Of a stretch of 64,000 bases of DNA, positions 25,718 to 33,606 are shown in pieces; position 1 is the first letter of the stretch, and each line of letters opens with the position of its first letter. Origin of the DNA: Mycobacterium palustre (GTDB lineage Bacteria; Actinomycetota; Actinomycetes; Mycobacteriales; Mycobacteriaceae). The stretch covers positions 1-64,000 of the forward strand of contig NZ_LQPJ01000107.1 in the NCBI RefSeq assembly GCF_002101785.1, written 5' to 3'. The notes under the pieces were generated by a model. That model was not told the DNA's origin and searched no databases. It saw only the letters and a program-made list of their open reading frames with translations. The position numbers were made by a program, and so were the translations under genes.

Positions 25718-27070
25718 ATGGCCACGCAACCCAACATCGTGTACTTCCACGTCGACAACCTTGGGCTCGGCGAGCTCGGCTGCTACGGCGGCGGTATGTT
25801 GCGCGGAGCCGACACCGCCCGCATCGACGCGTTCGCCGGTGAAGCGCTCAAACTTTCGCACTTCGTCGTCGAGCCCCAATGCACACCAACGCGCTCCGCG
25901 CTGATGACCGGACGCTATCCGATCCGGTCGGGAAATCACACAATTGCGTTGGGCGGCAACGACGGCGGCATTGTGGCCTGGGAGCGCACCATGGCCGACA
26001 TCCTGTCGGAGGCTGGCTATGCCACGGCGTGCTACGGCAAGTGGCACATCGGCGCCGAGGACGGGCGCTGGCCTACCGATCACGGATTCGACGAGTGGTA
26101 CGGACCCCCACGCACCTACGACGAATGCCTGTGGCCGGACGATCCCTGGTACGACGGCGATCGCGACGGCTATTCCTACATGTACGAGGGCACCAAGCAG
26201 GACGGCGTGCGGGCCACCGACCAGCAGTTGACCGTCAAGCTCAAAGGTGAGGTCGACGCCGAATACGACCGGCGGGCAAAGGCATTCATGAAGCGCAGCG
26301 TCGAGGCCGGCAAGCCGTTCTACCTGTATCACAACCACTCGCTAATGCACTTTCCGATGGTGGTGCGAGAGGAGTTCAAGGGCAAGAGCGCCAACGGCGA
26401 ATGGGGTGACTCGCTACTGATGCTCGACCACGACTTCGGCAGCATCCTGGATACGCTGACGGAACTGGGCATCGCCGACGACACGATCGTCGTCTTCGCC
26501 GGGGACAACGGCCCCGAAGACCACCTGCTGGGGCGGGGCACCGCGGGATTCTTCGACGGATCGTATTTCAGTTCCGCCGAAGGCGGAATCCGCACCCCGT
26601 GTTTGATCCGCTGGCCGAACAGGGTCCCGGTTCGGGAGAGCAACGAAATGGTGCACGTCACCGACATGTTCCCGACGTTGTTGCGCTGGGCCGGCTGCGA
26701 GGTTCCGGCGGACCGCATCATCGACGGCATCGACCAGCGCGACTTCTTCGGTGGCGCACAGGAATCCAACCGCGAAGGCTGCATGGTGTGGCTGAACGAA
26801 GAATTACACGCGGTGAAGTGGTCCCAGTTCAAGATCAGCTTTAAACGCCAACAGCATTTCCACGATCCCGAGATTCCCCTCGGGTTCGCCCGCATCATCA
26901 ACCTTCTTGAGGATCCGAAGGAACGGGAGCCGGTCAATCAGACCTTCGTGCGGTGGTGGGTCATGCAACACGCCCGACGCATCATCCGCGACTTCGAGGT
27001 GAGCGCACAGAAGGAGGAACTGATCCCCGCCGGCGCACCGATCGACTTCGTCCCCACCCGCAACGACTAG
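25718..27070 (+). CDS. Formylglycine-dependent sulfatase (type I, alkaline phosphatase fold)
   Basis: A 450-residue sulfatase. The activation motif is CTPTR at 55-59 within [13 protein letters not shown], with Cys55 the residue converted to formylglycine. Other active-site segments are the N-terminal [14 protein letters not shown] (metal Asp13; the second usual Asp is Asn14), [14 protein letters not shown] and FAGDNGPED (metal Asp-Asn). No signal peptide is present, so it works in the cytosol on imported sulfate esters, in line with the ABC importer downstream. The length is far shorter than the AtsA type (about 790). It lies 14 bases after gntR with GAGAGGCGA as ribosome site. The exact substrate is unknown. 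Confidence 0.92.
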   Translation: MATQPNIVYFHVDNLGLGELGCYGGGMLRGADTARIDAFAGEALKLSHFVVEPQCTPTRSALMTGRYPIRSGNHTIALGGNDGGIVAWERTMADILSEAGYATACYGKWHIGAEDGRWPTDHGFDEWYGPPRTYDECLWPDDPWYDGDRDGYSYMYEGTKQDGVRATDQQLTVKLKGEVDAEYDRRAKAFMKRSVEAGKPFYLYHNHSLMHFPMVVREEFKGKSANGEWGDSLLMLDHDFGSILDTLTELGIADDTIVVFAGDNGPEDHLLGRGTAGFFDGSYFSSAEGGIRTPCLIRWPNRVPVRESNEMVHVTDMFPTLLRWAGCEVPADRIIDGIDQRDFFGGAQESNREGCMVWLNEELHAVKWSQFKISFKRQQHFHDPEIPLGFARIINLLEDPKEREPVNQTFVRWWVMQHARRIIRDFEVSAQKEELIPAGAPIDFVPTRND

Positions 27071-27111
27071 GCCGATCCGCGGATGGCGGGCATGGGAACC
27101 TCGAACGTGTA

Positions 27112-27568
27112 GGCGCACAATCGATAACCACCCTGGAAGGCCTCGACGTCGTCCGCAAGCGGCCGGGCATGTATATCGGGTCCACCGGGGAACGCGGCCT
27201 ACACCACCTGATTGGGAGGTCGTCGACAACGGCGTCGACGAAGCCATGGCCGGCCATGCCCGCCGCGTGGACGTGACACCGTTGGCCGATGGCGGGGCGG
27301 AGTTCGCCTACTCCGACCGCGAGCGCGACGGCCTGCTGGAGGCCGGGCTCAAGGCCGGCAAGAAGATCAACGAGGACGGCATCCAGCGCTACAAGGGTCT
27401 GGGCGAAATGGACGCCAAAGAGCTGTGGGAAACCACGATGGATCCCTCGGTGCGGGTGCTGCGTCAGGTCACCCTCGACGACGCCGCGGCCTGATGGGCG
27501 AAGACGTCGACGCGCGCAGATGCTTTATCACCCGAAACGCCAAAGACGTTCGCTTCCTATACGTTTAG
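27112..27568 (+). pseudogene. gyrB: Decayed gyrB relic with a large internal deletion
   Basis: Three blocks of unmistakable DNA gyrase B sequence lie in order. [20 protein letters not shown] through GLHHL comes from the N-terminus; after a 1-base loss at about 27,211 come [19 protein letters not shown] and ADGGAE. That is joined directly to [20 protein letters not shown] from the C-terminal region, skipping roughly 500 codons. A further loss of about 22 bases breaks the frame at DDAAA, after which MGEDVDAR and FITRNAKDVRFL complete the gyrase C-terminus up to the stop at 27568. The ATPase and most TOPRIM parts are gone, so no gyrase activity is possible. It must derive from a duplicate or transferred gyrB. 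Confidence 0.9.
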
Positions 27569-27590
27569 CGACGTCTGAACGGCCGCGGCA

Positions 27591-27935
27591 TCAGGCGACC
27601 AGCATCAGGTAGGTGACGATCATCAGCGTCAACGAGACTACCGAAATGCCGACGAGTAGCACCGCCGGGCGCCCGTGCACGCGCTGGGACAGCGGGCGGA
27701 CCGTCAAAGCGCGGCGACGCCGCGCCCCCACCGCGTAGACCGCCAACGCGAGAACACCCGCTGCCGCTGCGATCGCCACCCGCGCAGCGAGGCCGCTCGC
27801 ACCGCCGAAGTTGCGGTCCTTGAGAAGCACCAACACACCCGATCCGACGACGGACAGAGAGGTTCGCGTCCAGGCCAAGGCCGTGCGCTCTGGCTGCAGG
27901 CCGCGGTCGGCGGGCGCGGCCTCCGCGGCCGTCAT
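27591..27935 (-). CDS. DUF202 membrane protein
   Basis: A 114-residue protein with the DUF202 N-terminal motif [17 protein letters not shown] leading into the first membrane helix, a second helix ([20 protein letters not shown]), a basic loop and a third helix ([21 protein letters not shown]). ATG at 27935 overlaps the stop of the upstream DUF202 gene (ATGA), so the two are translated together. DUF202 proteins include the yeast VTC1-like and YidG/YidH types; no firm function is known in mycobacteria. The neighbouring gene is a longer DUF202 protein, so they may form a hetero-oligomer. Confidence 0.8.
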   Translation of the reverse strand: MTAAEAAPADRGLQPERTALAWTRTSLSVVGSGVLVLLKDRNFGGASGLAARVAIAAAAGVLALAVYAVGARRRRALTVRPLSQRVHGRPAVLLVGISVVSLTLMIVTYLMLVA

Positions 27936-28345
27936 CGACCGCCTCCGGTCCCCGCCAGCGCCAGGACTACCGTGGCCAGGCCGATGGCAATCAGCGCCAC
28001 CACCAGATAGGCCGGCGTCGCCGGTCTGGGCAGCGGTTGATCGAGGCGGATCGCGCGATCGACATGCCTCCAACGCTGCAGTCCCGCAACCGAAGTCAGC
28101 ATCGCCGTTGCGCCAACCGCACCGCCGAGGACGTGCCGCACCCCCGGCACTGCGAATTCCGGCATAAACTGCACGACACCGACAGCCGCTGCAAGCAAGC
28201 CCAACGCGGTCCGCTGCCATGCCAGGAACGTCCGCTCATTTGCCAGCGTGAATCGATAGTCTGGTTCGGCGCCGGGCGCTGCCGATGCCGTTGGACGGCC
28301 TTCGGTGCCCAGTCTCGCTGCGGCGCTTGCGGTTTTCACAATCAC
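27932..28345 (-). CDS. DUF202/YidH family membrane protein
   Basis: A 137-residue protein from GTG 28345. The conserved [28 protein letters not shown] segment is the YidH/DUF202 hallmark, followed by two more helices ([18 protein letters not shown] and [19 protein letters not shown]). An ATG at 28408 would add 21 residues, but that extension covers the 12-mer AGGTGGCGTAAC at 28386-28397, which looks regulatory, and has no clear ribosome site; I therefore prefer a start near 28345. It is divergent from the ABC transporter operon, sharing a roughly 230-base regulatory region, and overlaps the next DUF202 gene. Function unknown. Confidence 0.78.
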   Translation of the reverse strand: MIVKTASAAARLGTEGRPTASAAPGAEPDYRFTLANERTFLAWQRTALGLLAAAVGVVQFMPEFAVPGVRHVLGGAVGATAMLTSVAGLQRWRHVDRAIRLDQPLPRPATPAYLVVALIAIGLATVVLALAGTGGGR

Positions 28346-28385
28346 CCAGTCTTTCGCTTGGCGCGCCGGTGTACCACGATAACCG

Positions 28386-28397
28386 AGGTGGCGTAAC
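28386..28397 (+). promoter_or_regulatory. 12-mer AGGTGGCGTAAC, copy 2, between DUF202 genes and ABC transporter
   Basis: Exact copy of the 12-mer found at 24801 before gntR. It lies 191 bases before the GTG of the substrate-binding protein and 41 bases upstream of the preferred DUF202 start. Confidence 0.5.
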
Positions 28398-28509
28398 TCA
28401 GACTTCATTTGCGCGCGGACCCGACTCTCGGGTGCCCTCGTTCGGCCCCGGCGAACTTCGTCTGCAGCGTGGGCGCGCCCCACCGTGACCACCGGCGCTC
28501 CGCGGGCGC

Positions 28510-28521
28510 AGGTGGCGTAAC
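28510..28521 (+). promoter_or_regulatory. 12-mer AGGTGGCGTAAC, copy 3, before the ABC transporter operon
   Basis: Third exact copy, 56 bases before GTG 28577, the distance expected for a promoter-overlapping operator. The next bases (GGTGGTGC) extend a weaker GGTGG direct repeat. Three identical 12-mers confined to two promoter regions of one locus are unlikely by chance. Confidence 0.52.
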
Positions 28522-28576
28522 GGTGGTGCAACGTCCAGTGATCGAGTGGTAACAGAAAAATCCGACGCTGGATTGC

Positions 28577-30031
28577 GTGCACGATGTGATTTCGACCGCC
28601 CGGCCCGGCCGACGCACCCTCTGGGGGGTTGCCACGGCAGTACTCGTGCCCGCGATGCAGGCGCTCACCGGATGCGGCGTGCTGACCGAGAACTCCGTCG
28701 TGATCAACGTCGGATATCAGTCCAAGACCATCAACACGGTCAACGCCGGAACGTTGATGCGTGACCGTGGCGAATTCGAAAGCGAGCTCAACCAGCTCGG
28801 CAAGAAGACGGGCCGCAAGTACCGCGTGGTATGGCAGGACTTCTCCTCCGGTGCACCGCTCACCGCGCAGATGATCGCGACCCACGTCGACATCGGGTCA
28901 ATGGGCGACTACCCATTGCTCACCAACGGGTCCAAGACCAAGAGGTACGACGACGCTCAAACCAGATTGATCGCTATCACCGGCTATAGCTTGCGCGGTT
29001 CGCTGAACCAGGTCGTGGTACCGAACGGCTCCACAGCCCGCACCCTGGCCGACCTGACCGGCAAGCGTGTGTCGACCAGCCTCGGGTCGGCAGGCGACGG
29101 CATGATCTCAACCGCGTTGCAGCGCAACGGTATCGACTCCCATTCTGTGCACAGAGTCAACCAGGATCCGTCGATCGGAGCGTCGGCCATCGAGGGTGGG
29201 CAGGTGGACGCGTTGGCACAGTTCGTGCCGTGGCCACAACTGGTGATTTTCCGCAACCAGGGCAGGCTGCTCTACGACGGCGGCGACAACAACGTGCCGA
29301 CGTTCCACGGCGTCGTCATCCGTAGACAGTTCGCGGATGCCAACCGCGACGTGACGGCCGCATTCTTGCGGGCGATGAGGACGACCACCCATTACATCGT
29401 CACGCATCCGCTCGCGGCCGCCCTCCGGGTGAGTCAGTTGACCGGCATCGAACCCGAAGTTGTCTACCTCTATAACGGCCCCAACGGGCTGGTGTCGTTC
29501 GATATGACGTTGAAAGACCAGCTCGTGAAGGCCCTCGACACAATCAAGAGGTACCTGGTCGCCCGAGGGTCGGTGAGCAAGGACTTCGACGTCGCGTCGT
29601 TCGTCGACGACGGATACCTGCGACGGCTGTTCGGCGGCGACTATGACCGCTTGCGCGCCGACGTGACCAACCGCAGCGTGCTGAGCGGATACGACGACAT
29701 GTGTCGGTCGCCCGTCAGCGATCCGGCGCTGGCCTCGGAATTGTGGGTCAAAGGCGCCGACGCCACTGCCGTGGCCGCGACACCGACCTGCTTACTGCGC
29801 CGAGTGGCCGCCACCGCCGCGGTGCGGGCCGCGTACGTCCCGGACACCCTGACCGGCACCCGTTTGTTCGCCAACCACGCTGTGTGGCTGAAGGACCCGG
29901 ACGCGCCACCCACTCAACGATACAAACCATTCGCCACCGGTGCCGGCGCCGACGCCTATCGCGCAAGCCATCCGACAGCCTCACCAGTCGCCTACCCGGC
30001 GGCCGTAACACAGTCGCGGTCGCCGCAATAG
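28577..30031 (+). CDS. ABC transporter substrate-binding lipoprotein (sulfonate/nitrate/taurine type) with unusual C-terminal tail
   Basis: A 484-residue lipoprotein. The N-terminal signal ends in LTGC (Cys33). The SsuA/TauA/NMT1-like periplasmic domain (about 45-370) shows VGYQSK, the [10 protein letters not shown] and [18 protein letters not shown] motifs, and the [27 protein letters not shown] ligand loop. About 110 extra residues follow ([13 protein letters not shown] onward, with two Cys and [13 protein letters not shown] and [11 protein letters not shown]), faintly like a NosL-type domain. GTG at 28577 is the start; GTG 28586 is an alternative. It heads the importer operon with permease and ATPase. 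With a sulfatase and FGE nearby, sulfonates or sulfate esters are the likely cargo, but aromatic or other anions are possible. Confidence 0.88.
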   Translation: MHDVISTARPGRRTLWGVATAVLVPAMQALTGCGVLTENSVVINVGYQSKTINTVNAGTLMRDRGEFESELNQLGKKTGRKYRVVWQDFSSGAPLTAQMIATHVDIGSMGDYPLLTNGSKTKRYDDAQTRLIAITGYSLRGSLNQVVVPNGSTARTLADLTGKRVSTSLGSAGDGMISTALQRNGIDSHSVHRVNQDPSIGASAIEGGQVDALAQFVPWPQLVIFRNQGRLLYDGGDNNVPTFHGVVIRRQFADANRDVTAAFLRAMRTTTHYIVTHPLAAALRVSQLTGIEPEVVYLYNGPNGLVSFDMTLKDQLVKALDTIKRYLVARGSVSKDFDVASFVDDGYLRRLFGGDYDRLRADVTNRSVLSGYDDMCRSPVSDPALASELWVKGADATAVAATPTCLLRRVAATAAVRAAYVPDTLTGTRLFANHAVWLKDPDAPPTQRYKPFATGAGADAYRASHPTASPVAYPAAVTQSRSPQ

Positions 30032-30064
30032 CCGACAACTGAAATCAGAAAGTAAGGAGCTCCC

Positions 30065-30955
30065 GTGACAAGCACATTGAGTCGCCTGGAAGCGGCCGTC
30101 GCGCCCGCGCCGGCCACGACGGTCTCGGCGCCCACGCTCAGACCGGACCGAGGGATGGCTACCCGCATTCCAACCGCAATCCAGCGCCGCACCGCGGCCT
30201 TGGTGCTGCCGCTGATACCGATCGTCGCGTTTGTCGCGCTGTGGCAAGTGCTCACCGCTCACAACGTCGTCGCCTGGCTGCGATTCAACCGGATGCCCGC
30301 CCCCATGCGTGTCGTCGAGAGCCTCGGCGCGCGGATCAGCTCCGGCGGCTACTACGACGACTTGCTGGCCAGTCTGCAGCGGATCTTGCTCGGGTTCGGG
30401 CTCGCCGCCGCGGTCGGTATCGCCCTGGGCATTCTGGTGGGCCGCTCACCGATAGCACGGATGACGTTGCGGCCCTTCATCGAAATCGTTCGGCCCATCC
30501 CCGCGATCGCTCTGGTGCCGCTGACCATCCTGCTGTTCCCCTCCAGTGAGCAAGGCATCGTGTTCATCACCTTCTTCGCCGCGTTCTTCCCGGTCGTCGT
30601 CAGCACCATCCACGCCACGGAGTCGCTGCCCAAAGTATGGGAAGAAGCTGCGAAAACGATGGGTGCGGGCCGGATTTCGCTCCTGTTGCATGTGATCCTT
30701 CCGGGGGCGCTGCCCGGCATCTTCGCGGGCCTTTCCGTCGCCATGGGCGTGGCCTGGATCTGTGTGGTCAGCGCGGAGATGATTTCCGGGCAGTTCGGTA
30801 TCGGCTACTACACCTGGCAGTCCTATGGCCTGCTGGATTACCCCGGAGTCGTCGTCGGCATGATCTCGATCGGCGCGCTGGGGCTGATGACGGCGTGGGC
30901 GGTGGAGCGCGTCGGCCGCCGAATCAACCACTGGTTGCCGAGGGCGAGCAGATGA
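30065..30955 (+). CDS. ABC transporter permease (SsuC/TauC type)
   Basis: A 296-residue integral membrane protein with six predicted helices. The N-terminal 40 residues are Pro/Thr/Ala-rich and cytosolic. The coupling EAA loop reads EEAAKTMGAGRISLLLHVILPGALPGIFAGL, the standard permease motif of the SsuC/TauC/NrtB group. GTG at 30065 follows AAGGAG (30055-30060). The stop overlaps the ATPase start (ATGA at 30952-30955), indicating tight coupling. It forms the membrane pore with the downstream ATPase and receives substrate from the lipoprotein encoded 33 bases upstream. Confidence 0.92.
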   Translation: MTSTLSRLEAAVAPAPATTVSAPTLRPDRGMATRIPTAIQRRTAALVLPLIPIVAFVALWQVLTAHNVVAWLRFNRMPAPMRVVESLGARISSGGYYDDLLASLQRILLGFGLAAAVGIALGILVGRSPIARMTLRPFIEIVRPIPAIALVPLTILLFPSSEQGIVFITFFAAFFPVVVSTIHATESLPKVWEEAAKTMGAGRISLLLHVILPGALPGIFAGLSVAMGVAWICVVSAEMISGQFGIGYYTWQSYGLLDYPGVVVGMISIGALGLMTAWAVERVGRRINHWLPRASR

Positions 30956-31707
30956 GCGTCGGCGCCGTTCACCTCGACCGGTTGAAATTGGGCTTCAACG
31001 GAGTCCTCGCCGCCGACATCACGCTGGACATCGATCCTGGCGAGGTCGTCGTCTTTCTGGGCCCGTCGGGGTGCGGTAAGTCCACGATTCTGCGAGCGCT
31101 GGCCGGGCTGCTCACCCCGCTGAGTGGGGACGCCACGGTCGACGGTTCACCTGTGGTGGGCAATGCCGCCCAATGCGCCATGGTGTTCCAAGAGGATGCA
31201 CTGTTCCCGTGGCGCACGGCGCTGAAAAACGTCATGTACCCGATGCGGCTGCGGGGCATCCGCGGCAGAGATCTGAAGACCGCGGCTCAAGATCGCCTCG
31301 CGCAGGTGGGCCTGGGGTCCTACGGCGGTCATCTGCCCAGCCAACTGTCCGGCGGCATGCGCCAGCGGGTCCAGTTGGCCCGCACTCTCGCGTGCGAGCC
31401 GAAGGTGATGCTGATGGATGAACCCTTCGGCGCCCTGGATGCCCAGACCCGACTGGACATGCAGCGGCTGCTGATGACGGTGTGGGAGCAGCAGAAGATG
31501 ACCATCCTGTTCGTCACCCACGACGTCGACGAGGCGCTGCTGCTCGCCGACCGGATCGTGTTGTTGAGCCACCGGCCCGCGACCGTCGCGGACGTCATCA
31601 CGATCGACGAACCTCGCGCCCCGCAAGCCCAATTCACCGACGCCTATCAGCGCCGCCGCCAAAACATCCTCGCGTTCCTCGGGCACGACCCGGCCGCGAC
31701 AGCATAG
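30952..31707 (+). CDS. ABC transporter ATP-binding protein (SsuB/TauB type)
   Basis: A 251-residue ATPase with Walker A GPSGCGKST, Q-loop MVFQEDALFPW, signature LSGGMRQRVQLAR, Walker B VMLMDEPFGALD and switch His in VTHDVDEAL. These are the features of the nitrate/sulfonate/taurine importer subfamily. ATG at 30952 overlaps the permease stop. It completes the three-gene importer. No C-terminal regulatory domain is present; the protein ends shortly after the FLGHDP segment. Its closest functional partners are the substrate-binding lipoprotein and permease directly upstream. Confidence 0.94.
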   Translation: MSVGAVHLDRLKLGFNGVLAADITLDIDPGEVVVFLGPSGCGKSTILRALAGLLTPLSGDATVDGSPVVGNAAQCAMVFQEDALFPWRTALKNVMYPMRLRGIRGRDLKTAAQDRLAQVGLGSYGGHLPSQLSGGMRQRVQLARTLACEPKVMLMDEPFGALDAQTRLDMQRLLMTVWEQQKMTILFVTHDVDEALLLADRIVLLSHRPATVADVITIDEPRAPQAQFTDAYQRRRQNILAFLGHDPAATA

Positions 31708-31781
31708 ACCGCGCTCACCGACGGTGGCTGGTGAAAAAACGCATGGATCGCCTCCACTTCACCGGAAGGTCAGCAGGAGTG

Positions 31782-32105
31782 ATGACAGAGACCGATCGGC
31801 GAGCAACGGGAGAGCTCACCGGAAATGCGTCCGGCATACGCCATCGTCCGTACTACTACTCCGGCCGTGAACGACTGGTCGGCACGACGGGAGCGACGTC
31901 CCCCACACACCACGCGGACGTGGCCCAGGCCCGGCTGTTCGCCGACCTGTTGCGCGCAGAGCACGCCGAACTCGGCGCCGCCGCGGGTCTCGGGCCGCAA
32001 ATGAGTCCGCATCCGTGCACTCCCGAACAATTCCGGCAGTTGCAGGCACGCATGAAAGAGATCCGCCGACTTCTCCATGCGCTCGAAAGGCGCTTTTGCT
32101 GTTGA
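31782..32105 (+). CDS. Hypothetical 107-residue protein
   Basis: A small frame starting at ATG 31782 after GCAGGAG (31773-31779), which is a convincing ribosome site. The protein is hydrophilic, has a basic Tyr-rich segment (RHRPYYYSGRERL), an Ala/Leu/Glu-rich amphipathic helix (ARLFADLLRAEHAELGAA) and a helical C-terminus ending RRLLHALERRFCC, with a Cys-Cys end. I do not recognise a family. It follows the ABC ATPase gene by 74 bases on the same strand and may be the last gene of the importer operon. The terminal CC could bind metal or be lipid-modified; neither is shown. Confidence 0.5.
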   Translation: MTETDRRATGELTGNASGIRHRPYYYSGRERLVGTTGATSPTHHADVAQARLFADLLRAEHAELGAAAGLGPQMSPHPCTPEQFRQLQARMKEIRRLLHALERRFCC

Positions 32106-32225
32106 TGATCGCCATGCGCTTCGCGGCTTTCGGCATCGGAGCATTTGTAGAACGGAGCCAACCACGATGAGACCCGAAGCTTTTGTGGCACATCGCCGCG
32201 GCGCGACTGCGACTGCCGGGGCGAC

Positions 32226-32415
32226 TCGGTCCTCGGCGCGCTGCGCAGCCTGCCCCGGTTGCGGACCGAGGTACTCACCGGACTGGTGGTGGCGCTCGCG
32301 CTGATCCCCGAGGCCATTGCCTTCTCGGTTATCGCCGGGGTCGATCCCCGGATCGGCCTGTTTTCTTCGGTGACCATGGCGCTCACGGTGGCCGTCGTGG
32401 GAGGCCGACCGCGAC
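32226..32415 (+). pseudogene. SulP-type sulfate permease N-terminal remnant
   Basis: One frame reads [20 protein letters not shown] followed by [20 protein letters not shown] and [20 protein letters not shown]. This is the first helix pair of SulP/SLC26 anion transporters ([12 protein letters not shown] is the family hallmark). Homology stops at about 32,415 after about 60 codons, and the remaining 400 or more residues, including the STAS domain, are absent. It has no proper start. It is a gene fragment left beside the sulfur importer. Confidence 0.72.
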
Positions 32416-32850
32416 AAAATGATCGGCCGCAAAGGCAGCGCAGCACAAACCTTCATCGATCTCGGCATCGGGCTGTGCGATCCAACTCCGACGATCGGCT
32501 CGTCGCCGGCGCGCAGCCTTACTCCGGCCCAAAGCGACAAGTTACTCTCAGCTAACACGACGACGGCGGAGTCCCGCGAAGCCGCAGTCGGCCTGTGCGC
32601 TGCCGCCACGACCCACGCCGGACAGGAGCGCGCCGGACGCCGACGTTGCGATGGTCCAGCGCCAGCTCGGCGTGACGAAAGAACTGCGGCGACGGCTCGC
32701 TCCGTGACGTCTGCGCCCCGCGTCAGATGCAACTTGCCGACATCGGTTCGGGCCTCAGGGGTGCCCGACCACCGACTCGCGGGGCCCCGGTTGCATTGGC
32801 CGAGAACTTCAGCCGTCTGCATACGCATCGATTATCGGGCTGGAATATCC
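32416..32850. other. Non-coding or decayed stretch after the SulP remnant
   Basis: An open frame begins at ATG 32419 ([20 protein letters not shown]) but shows no family resemblance and degrades into Arg/Ala-rich low-information sequence. No complete gene, RNA or repeat was recognised. It probably is debris of the rearrangement that truncated SulP. Confidence 0.4.
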
Positions 32851-32856
32851 TATAAT
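32851..32856 (+). promoter_or_regulatory. TATAAT box overlapping the TetR start region
   Basis: A perfect TATAAT hexamer ends two bases before GTG 32858. ATTAT (32831-32835) and ATAAT (32852-32856) form a dyad around it. In a leaderless arrangement transcription would begin at or after the GTG, so the true start codon may be TTG 32876; a dyad over the -10 box suggests autorepression. Confidence 0.4.
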
Positions 32857-32857
32857 C

Positions 32858-33550
32858 GTGCCTAGAAAATCTGCATTGGCGTCTGATCGCGAAGCTCTTA
32901 CAGATACCGATTCCAAGTCGGCCCGCACACGTGCCCGCATCCTTGATGCGGCGGCGCACGTCCTGAGCTCGAAAGGGTTTGCCGGGACCAGGCTCTCCGA
33001 TGTCGCCGAACACGCCGAGATTCAGGCACCCGCGATCTACTACTACTTCCCCTCTCGCGAAAAACTTATCGAAGAGGTGATGTATTGCGGCGTAGCCGAA
33101 CTGCGCAAACATGTGCAAGATGCCCTCAACGATCTTCCACCTGAAACGCCGCCTCTGGATCGCATAATGACCGCAGTCGAGGCCCACCTGCGGCATGAGC
33201 TCGAGATCTCCGACTACGCCACCGCCTCGATCCGCAATTCCGGGCAGATCCCACAGCACCTGCGCGCCCGACAGCTCAAAGAGGAGACAAGTTATGGACG
33301 GGTGTGGCGCCGACTGTTCAACAGCGCTGTGGCAGAGGGGCAGATCCGTGCCGACCTCGACCCACGCTACGTGCAGCTGTTGGTGCTCGGGGCGTTGAAC
33401 TGGGCAGCCGAATGGCGCGACCCGCGACGCGACTCCGTCGACGACATCGTCGCCAACGCCCAGTCCCTAGTCCGCCACGGGTTGGGCGTGAACGAGGAAT
33501 CCCGGACCCGAGGTATGAGAAGCACGCGTAAGTCACCCGGCAGACGCTGA
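32858..33550 (+). CDS. TetR family transcriptional regulator
   Basis: A 230-residue regulator. The TetR motif TRARILDAAAHVLSSKGFAGTRLSDVAEHAEIQAPAIYYYFPSREKLIEEVM lies at about 23-75 (given here in outline by its key residues G41-F42, A-x-I-Y-Y-Y-F). The C-terminal domain has the TetR_C pattern of the KstR2/FadR-like group. GTG 32858 is taken as start, with TTG 32876 possible. The gene is followed by thiolase and acyl-CoA dehydrogenase genes, which it probably controls; the intergenic segment holds a 6-bp-arm inverted repeat (33578-33601). Low-GC codons in the first 60 bases contrast with the rest of the gene. Confidence 0.88.
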   Translation: MPRKSALASDREALTDTDSKSARTRARILDAAAHVLSSKGFAGTRLSDVAEHAEIQAPAIYYYFPSREKLIEEVMYCGVAELRKHVQDALNDLPPETPPLDRIMTAVEAHLRHELEISDYATASIRNSGQIPQHLRARQLKEETSYGRVWRRLFNSAVAEGQIRADLDPRYVQLLVLGALNWAAEWRDPRRDSVDDIVANAQSLVRHGLGVNEESRTRGMRSTRKSPGRR

Positions 33551-33577
33551 GGGAAGTGCAGTTCTCGACAGGTCGCT

Positions 33578-33601
33578 TAATTTTGACTTCATGTTAAATT
33601 A
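33578..33601. promoter_or_regulatory. AT-rich inverted repeat before the thiolase gene
   Basis: Arms TAATTT (33578-33583) and AAATTA (33596-33601) flank 12 bases; the GTG start of thiolase follows at 33607. Candidate operator for the upstream TetR, or part of a leaderless promoter. AT-rich sequence is rare in this genome. Confidence 0.35.
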
Positions 33602-33606
33602 TCGTA

